A stretch of 64,000 nucleotides of DNA from Blastomyces gilchristii SLH14081 (Eukaryota > Ascomycota > Eurotiomycetes > Onygenales > Ajellomycetaceae), in the NCBI RefSeq assembly GCF_000003855.2, contig NW_003101672.1, positions 395,483 through 459,482 of the forward strand, given 5' to 3'. Shown piece by piece: positions 47,031 to 59,559 of this stretch (position 1 is its first letter; the number at the start of each line of letters is the position of its first letter). The notes under the pieces were generated by a model. The model was not told the DNA's origin. It saw only the letters and a list, made by a program, of their open reading frames with translations, and did not search any database. The position numbers and the translations under genes are program-made.

Positions 47031-49916
47031 TCACAGCTCCACTTCCTCCTCGGTATGATTATTGCCCGCGCTGACAAGCGAGTGGATGCTAGACCATGCC
47101 TCGTACGTGCCTACCCGAGCCGCGCGGTACGCGGCGATGCGACGTTTCCTTCTTTCACTTGTCGTGCTGGAGTCTGCTGTGGTGGTTTGTTCGAGATCAA
47201 AGGCGGATTGGAAGAGTGAGAGGTGGGTTTCGGGGCTATCAGCTTGGCTGTCGTCGTCGTCGTCGTCGTTGTAGTTACGGTTATTGTTATTGGCGCCGGT
47301 GGATGTTTGACTGTTATTACCACCCTGGGTCGTGTGTTGCTGAGAAAAGTGGAGGGAAAGGGATGTGCTGAGGTTTTGAGACTGGGATTGGGCTTGGGCT
47401 TGAGCTTGGGCATTTGAGGTTCGCTGTGAAGAATCATCAATCTCAGTTCCAAAGTCTGAAAGTGACGATGGTAGGTGGAATTCCAGTTCATGGTTTAGGT
47501 GTTTTTCTTTCAGAGCATGTTTTATTGCGATCAGTTGGGAGTTCACGGATGACATTTGCGAGGTCATATCGTTGCGCGATTCTAGGTTTATGTTTTGTGA
47601 TGTCTGCTGGCAGACGCGTCGCGCAGCTGCGGGACAAAGATCAGCTTCTTGAATCTGCAATTCTGGCAAACGGTCCGAATTGGAATCGTGTTTACTTTCG
47701 TGGATTGCAGCTATTGGGATAACTGGAGGCAGTTCGGTCTCTTGAATGAGCAGTATATCCGAATCCGACTGCTGTGTTGAATTTATCGAGGATGAGGAAT
47801 CGCTTCTTATCCGTCTCCGCTTCTGCGGTCGGTGTTCCGCCTGCTTGATAGTCCTTCTCATGAGCTCGTCGTGGGCAAAATTGGCGCCAGAACATAGGTG
47901 GCCAAATAACGTGCACATGGACACGTCTTCATTCCAGGTCGCAGGGTCTACCGTGCAAGGGAAGATATCCTGTGGTTTGAAGGCTTTGACGAAATTGCAG
48001 AGTTCGGCGTAGGAGGAGTGACGGGAATAGGGAAAACGCTGTTCATATGTTACTTTAAGATACCCAGAAAAATAAATAAAATTGAATTGGATTGATGAAG
48101 TCAAAGGACAATAAAATGGGGTCGGGTTCGTTTCTTACTATTGTGTTTGGAAGGTTACGTCCAGGTTGTCCCTGTCCAAATTTCGGTAAATTGGCGGCGG
48201 AGGGATTCGATAGGTTCTCTGCTGGTGGTCCTCGACTTAGAATACTCACGAGTTGCTGGACTGAGATCTCATCATCTTCCTTTATACCATAGGCATCAAG
48301 TGACAACGATTTCGAGTTCGAATTACGTGCTTCTGACAAAGCAGCTATTATCGACGCTCGGATTTCCTCGTCCTGAATACGTTCAGAGCATACGTTTAAA
48401 AGCTGCTGAAATGCAAAATCATCTTGTAGCTCCAGTTCATGGCTTTGGTAAAGGTCGCCTTGTCCGCCACCAGCGCCCAGTTCAGGAATCTCGGAGCCGT
48501 CATCCATACGTGATACAATGGGAGTAATATATACGGAAGGGCCTTTGGAAATGGATGAGCAGACCATACCAGGTTCGCAACTATGGATTCTAGCTCCATG
48601 ATCGACAGTCAAGCAGCCAGGAATTTGTGTATTGCCGAGCTGGAATCCGCAAAGGAATGGTGCTTCATCAACACCAAAGCCATTCGTAACCCGTGTCGTT
48701 AGAGATCGGTACACGCCCATCTGATATTCGTCAACATGGATCTAGCTCCATTCGTTAGCTTCAACTCTTAAGTCAACGTAAATGAAATCGTGTTTTTTAC
48801 CCGGGTGTTAAGCGCGGCTGACAACGCTAGCCAGACATCTTCATAGCCAAAGGTCCACACGCGTAGATAGAATAGAGTGCTATCTGGATAGGTCTGTATC
48901 TTCTCTAAAAGTTCTCTGATTCCTTCTGCTTTTGAGGGAAAGGATTGATACACGTTGGATTTCGTAGCGAAGGTGGTATCGAGATAGATCTTATCAAGCC
49001 GCTTGCTTCCAAGGGTATATGGAATGAGGACAGGGTGCCTGATAAGGTTATCCACCCACCAAGATTCCGCTATGAGATAAAATAAAATAATTATTACCCG
49101 CGGTAACGAAAAACAAACAAAAATAGGAGGCGTAATCTCGGTTATGTTCGATTGTAATAAAATATGCAAACCCAGGTGACATAAAAGTGTCAGCTATACG
49201 GAAGACTTACCTCGAATATCGCCGGTATACAGGATGGCTTTCCTATTCCCCTCTATGAGGAACATAACAGCCCCAGGACAATGGTTAGCATCGAAGAGAG
49301 TGACTCGAACATTATTTCTCGGGCTCAGCTCGATCTCCGTTGGAACTTGCAGCGGAATGGGACGCTAGACGACACTTGTGTTAATCGCAAGCCCCTTGTG
49401 TATCCAAGGTCACGCATGGAGAGGCCATGCATACCAATAGTTTAGATAGGTGTTTGTAGTGCTTCTTCCTTGACTCCAAGATCCCCTTGCTAAAATTTAT
49501 GCGATGGGGGTACTTCTCAAGGCGGAGAAGGATCTAGGAGCGGACCGGACTAGAGTTAGTGATAGGTGTTCAGCCAGTACGGGAAGACGTGGGTTACTCT
49601 ACCTCTCGCGTAGCAGCTGAGCAGTATATGAACGGTGCTCTCAGTGACTCGAGGCCCTGAAGATGGTCGCTGTGAACATGGCTGAGAAAGCATGCCAGTG
49701 GAGCTGGCCGATCAGGGTTTTTTCGAAAGTAATCAACTACTCAATCAAGCATCCGAAAGTCAATATATATTGATTATCCAATCAATCCGAAAGACATCAA
49801 GATGGAACTCTTTACTTCGAATTTGAGGGAATTCTGTGATGTTCTTTTTAGCAAATATCAAACTGACGACAGGCAGGGGCTTCCTAACCTTCAACAATGC
49901 CATCGAAGGTGGACAT
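47031..49916 (-). CDS. Artemis/SNM1-type metallo-beta-lactamase nuclease, 8 exons
   Basis: Minus-strand exons 49916-49889, 49833-49816, 49736-49603, 49533-49435, 49364-49211, 49069-48801, 48741-48139 and 48038-47031 keep frame throughout and give 770 aa. The start [19 protein letters not shown] is the family N-terminus and is assembled from two tiny exons (28 and 18 nt). The metal-binding motif HVHSDH follows, then [15 protein letters not shown], the TGDIR motif, and the beta-CASP region ([21 protein letters not shown]). [17 protein letters not shown] (SxHS) is the conserved DRMBL end. The last ~230 residues are low complexity ([11 protein letters not shown], Asn and Asp runs). Such enzymes open or trim DNA ends in repair of breaks and cross-links in the nucleus. 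DCLRE1C/Artemis-like is the best fit; Pso2/SNM1 is the alternative. It is divergent from the recombinase relic 416 bp away and convergent with urease. Confidence 0.9.
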
Positions 49917-50331
49917 GGTCAGCAAGCACTTGGGCTGCAGTACTTCTTACTTCAAGTAACATTGACGCATTCCCATCTCGCACCCAAGAGTTTTACATTT
50001 TCCTGAACATATGTTTTCTCAAAGAGCTTGATCAATTGAGTGTACGGAGTATCTGGGGGATGTCACTTAAAATGCCACGGCACGTTTTAGTGGCCTTTTT
50101 TTTTTTTTTGCCAGTGCTGCTTTTAGATCATCATGCCATCACATCACTGTTCGCGAGCTCACTTCGAGGCTCATCGTCTCCTCCAGAAATAGCTTGCGAC
50201 CAATCTACGATGATTAGGGTATAGTTATAAGTTCGTGCTGCACTTCTGGTGCGGCACGAGTCGCTTTCTTTCTTACTCATCTCTTTTGGTGCTCACTTAT
50301 TTGTCTTAAGCTCTCCGGATTGTCTTTTACC

Positions 50332-52908
50332 ATGGGTATTCCCACCAAGCGCAAGCCTCCAGCTCCATCACTGGATGGATATGATCAATAGGTCAAGAGA
50401 GCCACCAAAGCCAGTCTTCGAGGAGTCAACAATGTGTGCCATAGCGACTGTGGCAAAGAGTTTCCATCGGTACATCCCCCTGATCAGCATAGTCTCACCT
50501 TGAAGGCTGCTTTAGCCTGACAGGTTTGTCCAAGTATTGGAACCGGCCGACCCTCATCACTCGCTTAAAAATGTGGAGTTGAGCGTTCGCAGGCATTTTC
50601 TACGGTGGTACCTCGAGAGTCACAATGTTGTATCTTTGGATGGCTTCCTTGTCAAAGCTCGATTCTTCAGACTGCACTATTGTTATATGTTGGGTCATGA
50701 GTTCCCCTAGACCCTGAAGCAATAAACAAAGAATGCATGTGTTTAAACCCTTACTTATTCTGTTGATCATTGCTAACAATTTTTCCAGTTAATATGTGGA
50801 CAACTTAAGGAAGAGTACGGCCTTAGTGAGACCAAAAGATTTTAGCCTCCAGTCAATGCGGACGACCTTCTTAGCAAGCTGTACTTTGATCTCGCCATCT
50901 CAGATGTGTACTTTCCAACTGAATGGCAAAGGACACAACATGAGACTGTGCGCAAGATGATGACCTCCACGAGCGCACGGCCAGGAACTCTGCTTTGGGC
51001 TTCCGGGTGCTGCAAGAAGAAGAAAGATGCACTCTGCTGGGGGGACACTGAGCTGTTCATTGTTATTGACCCCGAGCGCCCTAACTGCAAGGTTCTCCTT
51101 ATGAGAGTGCGGCACCGACTCAATAAGGGTAAAAGGAACAAGGGAAGAGCGTACATACCATCTCCTGTCCATGAAACCTTTACCTAAACAAGTCGTCGCT
51201 AGGCCGAGATTCTCCTACTTGAACGCAACGACAACCTCGGATTGGGTGTAATCCAGGACGTCTTCCAGTTTGCCTTTGAAGATGACGCCTTCAGCAGCAA
51301 CAGGATCCAAGAAGCCCAAGATATCTGATGTTCCTGCTCACAGGAAGAGTGTGCCAATCCATTTCAAGAAAGAAATGGAGCGTATACCGATATTCCAATC
51401 TACAACTCGAGATAAAGAGGGGAACTGGATCACCCACCCCACAGAACCTCTTACCTATACACAGTTCTGTGAAGATGAACGCAGGCTCGATAGAGCTTGG
51501 GGCGCGGCGGACAATGGAAGTCCTTACAAATATCGGAAAAGTAATGCAGCCGCTATAGCAGGTTAGTCTACATCAACCATACATATGTTTAGACTGCAGA
51601 CAGATGACTAATGTTTATCAGCAGACTTGACACCCGAAAGACGGATGCAGATTATGGGGCACTCTAGAGGCAATATCTTCTTAGCCTACATTAATGAACT
51701 AGTGGACACCGACACGCAATCTGTTTTCCTGGGAACCCCCACCAGATGCTATGATCAGGCTCTCCACCAACTCAAGCATCACTCGTGATCCATCAGCACC
51801 ACGCGGCCTGACACCCGCTCAGAGGCGGAGTGTTGAAGGAGGCCCAAACCTGATGGCACTTGAGAGAGACTGCATAGAGTTTCGGGACGCATTGATTACA
51901 GAATATGGTACACTAAGTAAAATAAAGGACATGACCATACTCCAGGACTATCGACAGCGATGCAACAAAGTCTGAACCACACGCAGGCTACTGCTGAAAG
52001 AGACAGGGGACAAAGCCTACCAAGATCACTTTGACAATATCGGCGATATCATCATTGAGATGAACTACAGCGGGGAGGGTTGTCCATACAACCTTGGCAC
52101 CTCCTCATTCTGCCTAAACGGAAAGCCTTGGTCGCAATTGAGTTCCAGAATCGTGATGTGAACACTGTTCCCGATGAAGAGCTTATGGAAGATCGTATAA
52201 AGTCCCTAGACCTTCGCCTAACTTTAAGCCGCCTGACCATTCCTAGGCACCTTGCCTCAAGACCAAAAGCCCTCGCTGAAGACATTTTGTCCAATGATAA
52301 GTGGAGCCCGAGTGGTCTGGAATGCCCACTATGTCTAAACCATGACAGTTTCCATCCGCAAGTACAGCAATTCAGCTACTGCAACAAGTATGTGCTGAGA
52401 CGCCATAAAGAGAAGACCCATCTGCAGCATATGGACTTTTCCAAGGCAATACGGTGTTCATATCTTGATTGTGGGAAACTTCTGACCTCCGCGGAACAAT
52501 CCTCTGCCATTTCACAACTGCGCATGGGACTCAGTTGCCAATGGGGTGGCGCCACACTTGACTACAACAATGCACTCCAGTTATTAGAGTAGTTACAAAC
52601 ACTCCAAAGCCCAGCACTGGCCTCAACACTTAAACCGGAAGCCCAGGCTAAAGACATTCTATCCCCAGAAAAGTTCCCGTGTTGTAGCCCAACTGGCCTA
52701 GAGTGTCCAGATTGTTTGAACAGTGATAGATTCCACCCCCAAGCACGGCAGTTCCGCTATTGCAATATCTATGCGCCGAAAGACCATCTTCAGACTGTTC
52801 TTCTGAGGCGGATAGACTTTTCTAAAGCCTTATCGTGATTGTGGGAAATTTTTGACCTCGGCAACACAACATCTTAACATGTAGCAACTCGTGCATGGGA
52901 CCCGGTTG
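50332..52908 (+). pseudogene. DUF3435 / captain-like tyrosine recombinase, broken, with duplicated zinc-finger tail
   Basis: Read across frames, the relic runs from a likely start MGIPTKRKPPAPS (50332) through VRRHFLRWYLESHNVVSLDG (about 50590), NADDLLSKLYFDLA, TSARPGTLL (box I Arg), LLMRVRHRLNKGKRNKG, HRKSVPIHFKKEM, a short intron at 51562-51624, then MGHSRGNIFLAYI (box II His-x-x-Arg and nucleophile Tyr), TRDPSAPRGLTPAQRRSVE and a C2H2-like tail CPLCLNHDSFHP...HKEKTH. Stops (50708, 50843, 51184, 51201), a 2-base deletion near 51747 and a further frame change near 52080 kill it. The stops are not mainly Trp/Gln changes as in RIP. The tail (about 52262-52542) is repeated at about 52635-52908. 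DUF3435 proteins are the mobilising recombinases of Starship elements. Confidence 0.85.
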
Positions 52909-53617
52909 CCGAAGAGATATTTTCTCTTGCTAATGCTGTCTAATTTTTCTGTTTCTGTTTTTTTCTGAATTTATGGTACCAGGTGGTTCACCCAGCGGCA
53001 CACCTGCCTCCTCTGGCAGGCTTGAAGTGTTTCCATCTATTGGGTGCTACCCACTCAGCCCTTCTTCAGAAAAGGGCGGAAAGAATGCAAGAAAGATGTC
53101 TCACTTGACAGTGAAGGATGTCAGATTCCTTCGCGCTGGATCACTGGCCGGCATACAGATATTATCAAGATAAAGATATTCTCTGTTCAAGAGGAATGAC
53201 GTGCCGTCTGCCATTCCACATCTAGTGACCATTTTCCCTCAATATCTGTAGTCAGTGAAGGATAGGTACTTTGCGCAGGGTCCGTCACGCTCGGCACGGG
53301 GCTGGTTCCGGGAACCGGTGCCATTCTGGAAGTCCTATGGAAAGCTAATGGATGGAAAAACTAAGATATTGCTAGCTGAACAAACTGACTTTATAACTGC
53401 CCGGAGTCCTGCATTGACATGTTGAGTGTATTTGGCGGTACTTTATGCATCTTTAGGGGTGTAAATCCAGTGATGAGAGGGTAAAAATGATGCATCGCTG
53501 CAAGGAAAACTTGTCTATATAGGCCGACCAAAAGCCGTAGTTGAAGGGGCTGTGCTCCTGTTGATGAGCTGATGTTTGTGTAGAGAACTATAGAAAGTAA
53601 CCACAAGTTAAAACCTA
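52909..53617. other. Non-coding region beyond the recombinase relic
   Basis: Balanced composition turning AT-rich at about 53600. No domain recognised. Small open frames (52973-53173 plus, 53391-53669 minus) are not supported. Confidence 0.5.
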
Positions 53618-53730
53618 AAATGTGATTATAAATTGAAAAAAATAAGAAAGTGATATCATTTAATCTCATCTAATCTCATTCTTGATATTTATTGATATGA
53701 AAAAGTAATAATTTTTGATAACACTCAATG
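53618..53730 (+). mobile_element. Internal MITE fragment
   Basis: About 110 bp match the central part of the MITE (AATTGAAAAAAATAAGAAAG and the following ATCTCATTTAATCTCAT-type tract), but neither terminus nor TSD is present. It lies at the right edge of the gene island, mirroring the terminal MITE fragment at 33214-33315 on the left edge. Confidence 0.65.
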
Positions 53731-54147
53731 AACACTGTATTAAAAATACTGTAAAATATAATTGAATTCTACAGTAAATGAATATTATTATAATATATTT
53801 GTATAGAAAACTTAAAAACAGTCTATATAAAATAATCTATATATTTTAAAGAAAAAACTTTATACATACTAGTTTACACAGTTCAAGAATTCTTATATAA
53901 ATAGAGAAAATGATACTATTTCATTCTCTCTTTTAGAAATAACTAAGAAATCATCAAAGTAGTATTTTGTTATTTTATAGAAGAAAATTTACTGACTCTG
54001 TATAAAAGTAAAGTTTTCTCTTTATATATTCTATTCTTATTATATCTTATATATAAATGATATTATAAAGTAAATTAAATTCGTATAAAAAGAGTGAAAA
54101 GCTACTCAGCACTACTTAGAAGCTTTAATATAGTTAATAAGTATAAT
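53731..54147. other. AT-rich spacer, no gene
   Basis: AT-rich sequence without recognised element. It ends with the TSD copy ATAAT (54143-54147) of the gypsy element to its right. Confidence 0.5.
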
Positions 54148-54456
54148 TGTGGCGGGCTGCGCCCGATCAATTATATAGACTATTCTGTTACACTTCATAG
54201 ATTCTTCCGTTCCACTATTGAACATGTACACCCTGATTCTTGGCCATTCTCAATCGCCGATCCTCAGCCGCCATGAACGTGTATAGATTCTTCCGCCCCA
54301 GAGCTCCACTGTGTACATCACCACATACATGTATAGATATCCATTCTGATCACTGATTTCTACACTTTCTCTTTCTTTTTCTTCTTTAACATTTTTCTCT
54401 TTGTTATATAAGATCTATCAATATTATACTGATCTATTCAGTGTAGATCTCTTACA
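54148..54456 (+). repeat. 5' LTR of gypsy A
   Basis: 309 bp. It starts TGTGGCGGGCTGCGCCCG (self-complementary GC-rich core) and ends CTCTTACA. The same unit is seen at 307-597, 14112-14382, 19954-20800, 59560-59868 and 60147-60455. Confidence 0.92.
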
Positions 54457-54767
54457 CTAGAAAAATATTCATCATCTTCTTATTAGAAAATGATTATTCA
54501 TGCATTATCTTCTCATCAGAAACAATTATTTATCAAGAGATATTCAAATGCATAACAATACATAAGAAATAGAGAAACAGTTAAACAGTTAAACAGACAC
54601 TGAGTTCTCAGATAGAAGCTTGCTCATCAGTCATTTTAGCCCTGTAATAAGATTTTATAAAGAGAATGTCAGTGAAAGATCTGAGAGTTCTGACACTCAG
54701 ATATATAAGATATTTATACAATTACACTTCTTCAGATTTCACAGATATCACACATTTAATAAATGAT

Positions 54768-55740
54768 ATAATCATATCTAATAATAATATAAGAGAATCT
54801 CTGAACATAAGTATAGACACAGTGTCACAGTGACTCTGAGTAATATTGAAACTATAATAATAATAAATAGCTGATATACATGCAACTCAATAACATCAAT
54901 ACAAAGAGATTTAATAATTAACTCACATAATTTCAATATCTATAGAATTAAATATAAAAGTGCTGAAAGAACACTTAGATACTCTTATATATTTCAATAC
55001 TTTCAATCTCACTCTCTACTCATTATGAAGAATGAAAATGCTTGTGAAACTGAGTGTAGATGAAGATGTCATCAGTTCATTAATTAGTCAAGATTAATAT
55101 ATTGATGAATAATTGAAAGATTGTATGAAACAGAAGTTTCATTCATAAATAAAAGCATGTGAATCAGTGTTACAAATGCCTGATAATATCATGAAATATC
55201 TTGATATTTTGTTTCAAGACACTGTTATACAACAGAAAGTATTAGATTAATTATAGAGTACTTAACAGAGAAACACTTCTCTTACAACATTTATTTCTGA
55301 CTTCAACACTAAGATTCTAGAAGTAAATAATCAATCTTGAGAGAATCAAATAAAGATTAGCATGCTTAAGAAGATATTAACTTTTGAACTCTTACAGATT
55401 CTTATAAGTGTAGATAAAGATCAGACTTATGAAGACTTCTGCACACAGCTTCAGACAATGAATGATTATCTTATCAAGTTCAAGAGTATACAGAACAGTG
55501 ATAGAAGACATTATATCTCAGTAACTTATTCATCTATACTAAGAAATAACAATGATGCAGATGCTCTGAATTGAGTAGACTTGAATATCTATATATAAGC
55601 AAGAATCTTCACTGTTCAAACAGGCTTTCAAATCCCTGAGATCACTTCTGAAGAAGTTGCTGATTGACATCAATATGAAGTATACATCAACTGTAACTGA
55701 TTAGAATACATTACTTTTAACTGCTGATTAATCTATGTAT
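54768..55740 (+). pseudogene. Gypsy A gag remnant with CCHC knuckle
   Basis: Interrupted plus-strand frames give a gag-like region. The clearest piece, 55362-55574, reads LTFELLQILISVDKDQTYEDFCTQL and onward without domain annotation. Near 55690-55730 INCN-x-LEYITFNC fits the second half of a CCHC zinc knuckle. Confidence 0.6.
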
Positions 55741-55979
55741 CTTCATACTCAAGAGAAAGATCAGCATCTTCTCAATCAAGAGAAAGATCAGTGTCTTCTT
55801 ATTTAAAGAATGAATTAGTGTCTGTCTGTGTCAACTACATTGCAGTGAAAGAAGATTCAGAAGATAATTATAAGAATGTCTCAATGAAACAGAGAAAAGA
55901 TTAGCTTCTATTCAAATTTGTAAACAGAAGCTTGAAGAGATTGAATGACAATGATTTGAAGAGAAAATAATAATGAATG

Positions 55980-57960
55980 CAATTCTTGTATCTACTGTAA
56001 TTGATAACATGTATAATATGAAAGTCATAATAGACAGCAGTCTATACTACTATACAATGATAAAATCTTCAGTTATAAGACATTATAATCTTCAGTATAT
56101 TCTCTTATCAAGATTCTGACTTCTCACAGAATTTGATGATTCAAAAGACATTTATACTCATTATATAGTGAAGCTGATTATAGATGTGAAAGAACATCAA
56201 TATGAAGATGTCTATATATATGAAGTTAATAATCTTGATTACAATCTTATGTTAGAACTTATCTGACTATCTAAACAAGGCATCTTATTGAATACTTAAA
56301 ACAGAAGCTTAATATTCTCTAACAATGATAGAGTTCATAAGAATAATATTCACAAGACTATGAATCTGACACAGATCTCTGTTAACACCTATAAAATACT
56401 CAGAAAAAGAAGTCACTGAAAGAATTATTGATAGCAGAATTATATATCAATCTATTTCATCAGTCTGACTGATATTAAAAAGACTCTAGAAAAGTTATTC
56501 TATATTATAATAATAGATTCTTGTATGAAACTTTCTCAATAATATTATGAATATCTAGATGTCTTCTGATAAGATAATAATACTACAAATCTATCTCTCT
56601 TACAAGGTTCAGAAGTGAATCACAGTATCAAGTTGAAAAAGAAGAATAGTAAAAACTCTGAATCATCATAAGACTCTCTTTATAATATATCTCAAGATGA
56701 ACTTCTTCTTCTCTGAAAGACACTCAATGATCTATTAGATAAGAAATTCATACATATTAATAACTCTTCTACTGTAGCTTCTATTCTCTTTGCAAAGAAG
56801 TCAGATAAAGAACTCTGATTCTGTGTGAACTATCAAGATCTGAACAGATTGACAAAGAAAGATTAATATCTCTTATCTCTTATCAATGAAACTCTAGCAC
56901 AGATCAGATAAGCTCAATAATTTATAAAGCTAGATATCATCACTGTGTTTTATAAGATTTGTATCACTGAAGAAGATGAATGACTTACAGTATTAAACAT
57001 ATTATAATCTCTTTGAATAAATAGTCACACTCTTTGAACTGACTAACACTCTTAGTATATTTCAGAAGTATATCAACTGAGCACTTCAAGATTTTCTTGA
57101 TAAGTTTGTATCTACTTATCTAAATAATATTCTCATCTTTACTAATAAATTCAGAAAAGAATATCAAGAATATGTATAAAGAGTATTATAATAACTACAA
57201 GAAGCAGGACTATTAATTAATATTGATAAGTGCAATTTCAAAGTTAAGAGTACTAAATACTTAGATTTCATCATAGAAGCTGATAAGAGAATTTGAATAA
57301 ATTCTGAGAAGATCTCTGCTATTCTTAAATGAGAAGCTTTATATACTGTGAAAGATGTATAAAGCTTCATTGAATTTACTAACTTCTATCAGTGATTTAT
57401 ACAAAACTTCTCAGATATCATGAAATCACTTACAGATCTTACTAAGAAGAATTCAGTATTTTAATAATCAGCAGACATCAAAGCTGCATTTACACAGATA
57501 AAGAAGATGTTTATTAATATCTCTCTATTAATAATATTCAATTCTGATCATAAGATAGTTATTGAGGCTGATTTCTCTAGCTATATGACAGAAGAAGTGA
57601 TATTATAATATAATAATAAAGATGTTCTACAATTATATGTCTTCATGTCTAAGAAACTGAGTTCTGCTGAATGTAATTATGAGATCTATAATAACAAACT
57701 TCTCACAATTGTATACTATTTAGAAGAATAAAACTCTGAACTTTAAAATATCTTCAAATTTAAGATAATCACAGATTATAAGAATCTCAAATACTTTATA
57801 ACTACTTATAAACTCACTGAATAACAGATATGATGATCTGAGTTCTTAAGTCACTTTCATTTTACAATACACTATCATTCTGACAGTCAGAACTTGATGA
57901 CAGATGCTCTCTTATAATAAGAGTAAGATATATTATCTGATGTAACAGATACTCACTGAA
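55980..57960 (+). pseudogene. Gypsy A protease / reverse transcriptase / RNase H remnant
   Basis: Through stops: an aspartic protease segment (VSTVIDNMYNMKVIIDSS, where the DSG loop reads DSS), then RT blocks starting FAKKSDKELxFCVNYQDLNRL, FIKLDIITVFYKI, FELTNTLSIFQKYIN, YLNNILIFT (YLDD changed to YLNN), CNFKVKSTKYLDFII, and the tether SFIEFTNFYQxFI. RNase H follows (VIEADFS). Order and motifs are Ty3/gypsy. Catalytic Asp loss and stops show it is inactive. Confidence 0.85.
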
Positions 57961-58189
57961 TGAACTGAGAGCATCAGCTCTTGAATCTGAAGATACTAGT
58001 TAATCAAGATGAAACAGTTTATAATACTATACATGCTTCTTCAGTTAGAACTATTATTAATATCTTCACTTCTTCTACACTGAATAAACTGTGATATGCA
58101 GCAGCTTAGACAGATGAACTTCTTCAGACTCTTATTAAAGTAGTATATCAAGAAGCATCTCAATTTTTCCCAGAACTATATATAAGAAT

Positions 58190-59460
58190 TAATATCTCAG
58201 AATGTTCAATCAATGATAATAACACTCTATAATTTCACAAATAATACTGAGTCTTTCACTTCAAACTCTTACACACTTGAATAATGTAAGAGATGTATAA
58301 TTCATGTATAATCAGTTATTCAGGCTGTGAATAACTGTATAGAATAATCTTCTGAGAGTTCTACTAATCTGAGATATTAAACAGTATCAGACACTTCATT
58401 TGAAACTGCAATCACTGTTCTTCTATTATCTTATAAAAGAACTATAGAAAAGATCTATTGAAATCACTTAATATCTCTAATAGAATTTAGTAAGATGTAG
58501 TAATTAACTTTACTATTAATCTATCTGAGAGTAAGAGTTGTAGAAATATTCTGATTATTGTGAATTAACTGAGCAAAGATATAATATTGAAATCTTGTAA
58601 TAAGATGAATACTGAACAAGTCACTGAAGCTTTTCTATAGAGCTCATTCTATCAGATATATGAATTGCTGAGATCTATAGTATCAGATCAGAGCTGTTAA
58701 TTCATAAGTACTCTCTGAATAAGAATCTGTCAAGTTCTCAAGATTATACACTGTCTATCAACTGTTTATCACTCTGAGACTGATGATATATCAGAACAGA
58801 TAATTCAGAGTATGAAGAATTATCTTTATAAGTTCTGTAATTACTTATAAGATGATTAGTATAATCTTCTTCTACATACAGAGATTACTATCAATGATTA
58901 AGATGTTATTTTAATAGATATAAGTCTGTTCTTTCTTATATATAAATATTATATAAAAGTGTTGAATCTTCTAGAGATCTCAGAGTTTATATCAGACTCT
59001 CACAGTCTGATTCAGATTACTGATAATATAGTAATAATGCTTTAAGATGTCTGTGATTGAGCAGAGGTCTTCATGACAACTGTGAAACAAGATCAAGAGA
59101 ATTAAATCAATGTTTATCAAGATCTCACTGAATAATATAAGATAGAAGATCTGATATAATTGAATCTTAAGAATATATAAACTATACATTCATCTCATAC
59201 ACTAGATTACTGTCATGTCAAGTATAAAGTGATAGAAGTTCTAGATAGTTATAACTACTATCTTAATATATTATCAGAAATTTATAATGTATTTCACACA
59301 AGCTTGCTCTGCTGCACTGTCACTGATCTGTTCTCTTCTTAACTGACTTCTGACTGACAGTCATCAGACATCATAGAAGAAGATAATGAGCTTGAGTGAG
59401 AGATTGAGAATATTCTCAATGAGAGATCTCACAGCTGCAGCTGATAATATCTTATAAAAT
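58190..59460 (+). pseudogene. Gypsy A integrase and chromodomain-like remnant
   Basis: Translation through stops gives the integrase core (DVVINFTINLSESKSCRNIL, IVSDQSCxFISTL, LSTVYHSETDDISEQ; the family form is AYHPETDGQTER) followed by a C-terminal stretch resembling the GPY/F and chromodomain end. Stops replace Trp and Gln. Confidence 0.8.
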
Positions 59461-59559
59461 GAGTTAACTATAATCAACTGATCTGAACTCTGAGTTCTGT
59501 ATTATTTAAAACAGCAGCTCTTGATCAATGAGAACTGCTTCTAAAAGAAGAGAAACTAA

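Noticed and set aside
36453..49916. HMG, kinase, urease and nuclease genes as a metabolic cluster or Starship cargo
   Set aside because: No shared pathway, no transporter or regulator, and no element ends can be identified in this window; ordinary neighbouring genes are the simpler reading.
49802..50224. 140-codon plus-strand frame upstream of the recombinase relic
   Set aside because: Its first part is antisense to nuclease exons 1 and 2, and the rest has no domain and includes a T-run translation.
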